Shown here: positions 5,310 through 5,917 of the stretch, piece by piece | Layout of the letters: every line of letters starts with the position of its first letter | How positions within the stretch are numbered: position 1 is the stretch's first letter | NCBI GenBank assembly: GCA_947626705.1 | Contig: CANQTJ010000093.1 | Span: forward strand, 1 to 5,917 | DNA from: an uncultured Clostridia bacterium | GTDB lineage: Bacteria; Bacillota; Clostridia; TANB77; CAG-508 | Direction: 5' to 3' | Length of the DNA: 5,917 nucleotides | The notes under the pieces: generated by a model | What the model was told of the DNA's origin: nothing | The model's database searches: none | The model's input: the letters and a program-made list of their open reading frames with translations, nothing else | Made by a program: the position numbers and the translations under genes

Positions 5310-5917
5310 TTATTTTATTTTAATTGCTACAGCATTTGTATCATTTGATTCGATAATAACATTTTTACCACAATAGCTATTAACAATAAATTTCATATTT
5401 TCATTTTTAGTATGTTCTATTACTATACTTCCATTTGCTACTGTGTATCCATTAACTCCAGAAAAATAAAATCTTAAGGGGGTACTTTTATTTTGTTCTG
5501 AATTTTGCAAATATCCAAATATATTTGAATTTGCATCCGCATTAGACCACATATTTATATTTATAATATAAGTTCCTGTGTCTAAGCTTGAAAAATCAAA
5601 TATCATATTATCTTCACTATTATTATTTATTGATATACTATTAGTTAAAGTATAAAATTTAGTTACTATATTTTTATCATTACTTACTCTTGTGCCATCT
5701 ATATATTCTTCAATTTTATTTTCATAATCACCTAAAGTTGCATTTTGTTCTTCTTGTAATTGTTCTGACTTTTCTTTTGCTAATTGTACTTTGCCAAATA
5801 ATCCATCTTCTCTTAGTTGGCTAATTATTATTCCTGATAGTATTAATAATATAATAATGTTTAGTATGTTATCGATGGTTAGGCTGTATATAAATTTAGA
5901 CTGGAATATATTACTAG
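5310..5917 (-). CDS. Second pilin-like protein, 5' end missing or disrupted
   Basis: The minus-strand frame is open from the right edge to the TAA at 5310-5312, giving 201 visible codons with no in-frame ATG before 5606. From about 5858 downward it reads IIILLILSGIIISQL, then REDGLFGKVQLAKEK and a Glu/Gln-rich helix, then a beta-rich head of about 130 residues ending NAVAIKIK. The membrane helix and following helix parallel the gene at 4331-4864 (LLLILSGVTIAQL, GNGLLKNAKLAKEK), so this is a paralogous pilin-like surface protein. The expected KGITLI prepilin motif is absent: before the helix the frame reads KFIYSLTIDNILN. The visible part upstream of LSG is already longer than in the paralogue yet contains no start codon. 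Either the gene is fused to or continues from sequence beyond the edge, or its 5' end was disrupted at about 5859-5908. Confidence 0.65.
   Translation of the reverse strand, partial: SNIFQSKFIYSLTIDNILNIIILLILSGIIISQLREDGLFGKVQLAKEKSEQLQEEQNATLGDYENKIEEYIDGTRVSNDKNIVTKFYTLTNSISINNNSEDNMIFDFSSLDTGTYIININMWSNADANSNIFGYLQNSEQNKSTPLRFYFSGVNGYTVANGSIVIEHTKNENMKFIVNSYCGKNVIIESNDTNAVAIKIK

Overview
The window is very AT-rich, with strong AAGGAGG-type ribosome binding sites and a block of endospore genes, so it comes from a spore-forming low-GC Firmicute. The clostridial style of SpoIID, SpoIIQ and the KGITLI-type pilin-like proteins points to Clostridia, perhaps an uncultured gut lineage. I cannot name a genus from the sequence.

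Layout: positions 1-213 hold the 3' end of a plus-strand gene resembling the Rpn / PD-(D/E)XK nuclease 'transposase' family. Positions 214-534 hold a large near-palindromic element (317-500) between the convergent ends of that gene and spoIIQ. All other genes are on the minus strand. Reading from high to low coordinates they are a pilin-like gene running off the right edge (5310-5917), a second pilin-like gene (4331-4864), then spoIIAA (3823-4134), spoIIAB (3333-3809), sigF (2585-3259, or 3317 if a frameshift is repaired), spoIID (1500-2525) and spoIIQ (535-1383). The spaces between genes carry a promoter with inverted Spo0A boxes ahead of spoIIAA, a near-consensus sigma-F promoter ahead of spoIIQ, and a sigma-A-like promoter ahead of the 4331-4864 pilin gene.

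The five sporulation genes form one module. SpoIIAA (anti-anti-sigma), SpoIIAB (anti-sigma kinase) and sigma-F make the partner-switching circuit that starts forespore transcription. SpoIID and SpoIIQ act on peptidoglycan during engulfment, SpoIID from the mother cell and SpoIIQ from the forespore. A sigma-F promoter just ahead of spoIIQ closes the loop: the operon makes sigma-F and sigma-F then switches on the last gene.

Three things deserve attention. (1) sigF carries an apparent 1-nt insertion that separates a well-placed start and its first codons from the rest of the gene. (2) The pilin-like gene at the right edge seems to have lost its N-terminal prepilin motif, possibly through a short (~47 nt) insertion. 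(3) The 184-bp palindromic element at the left looks like a MITE or a repetitive bidirectional terminator. I see no CRISPR array, tRNA, rRNA or clearly new defence-type system.
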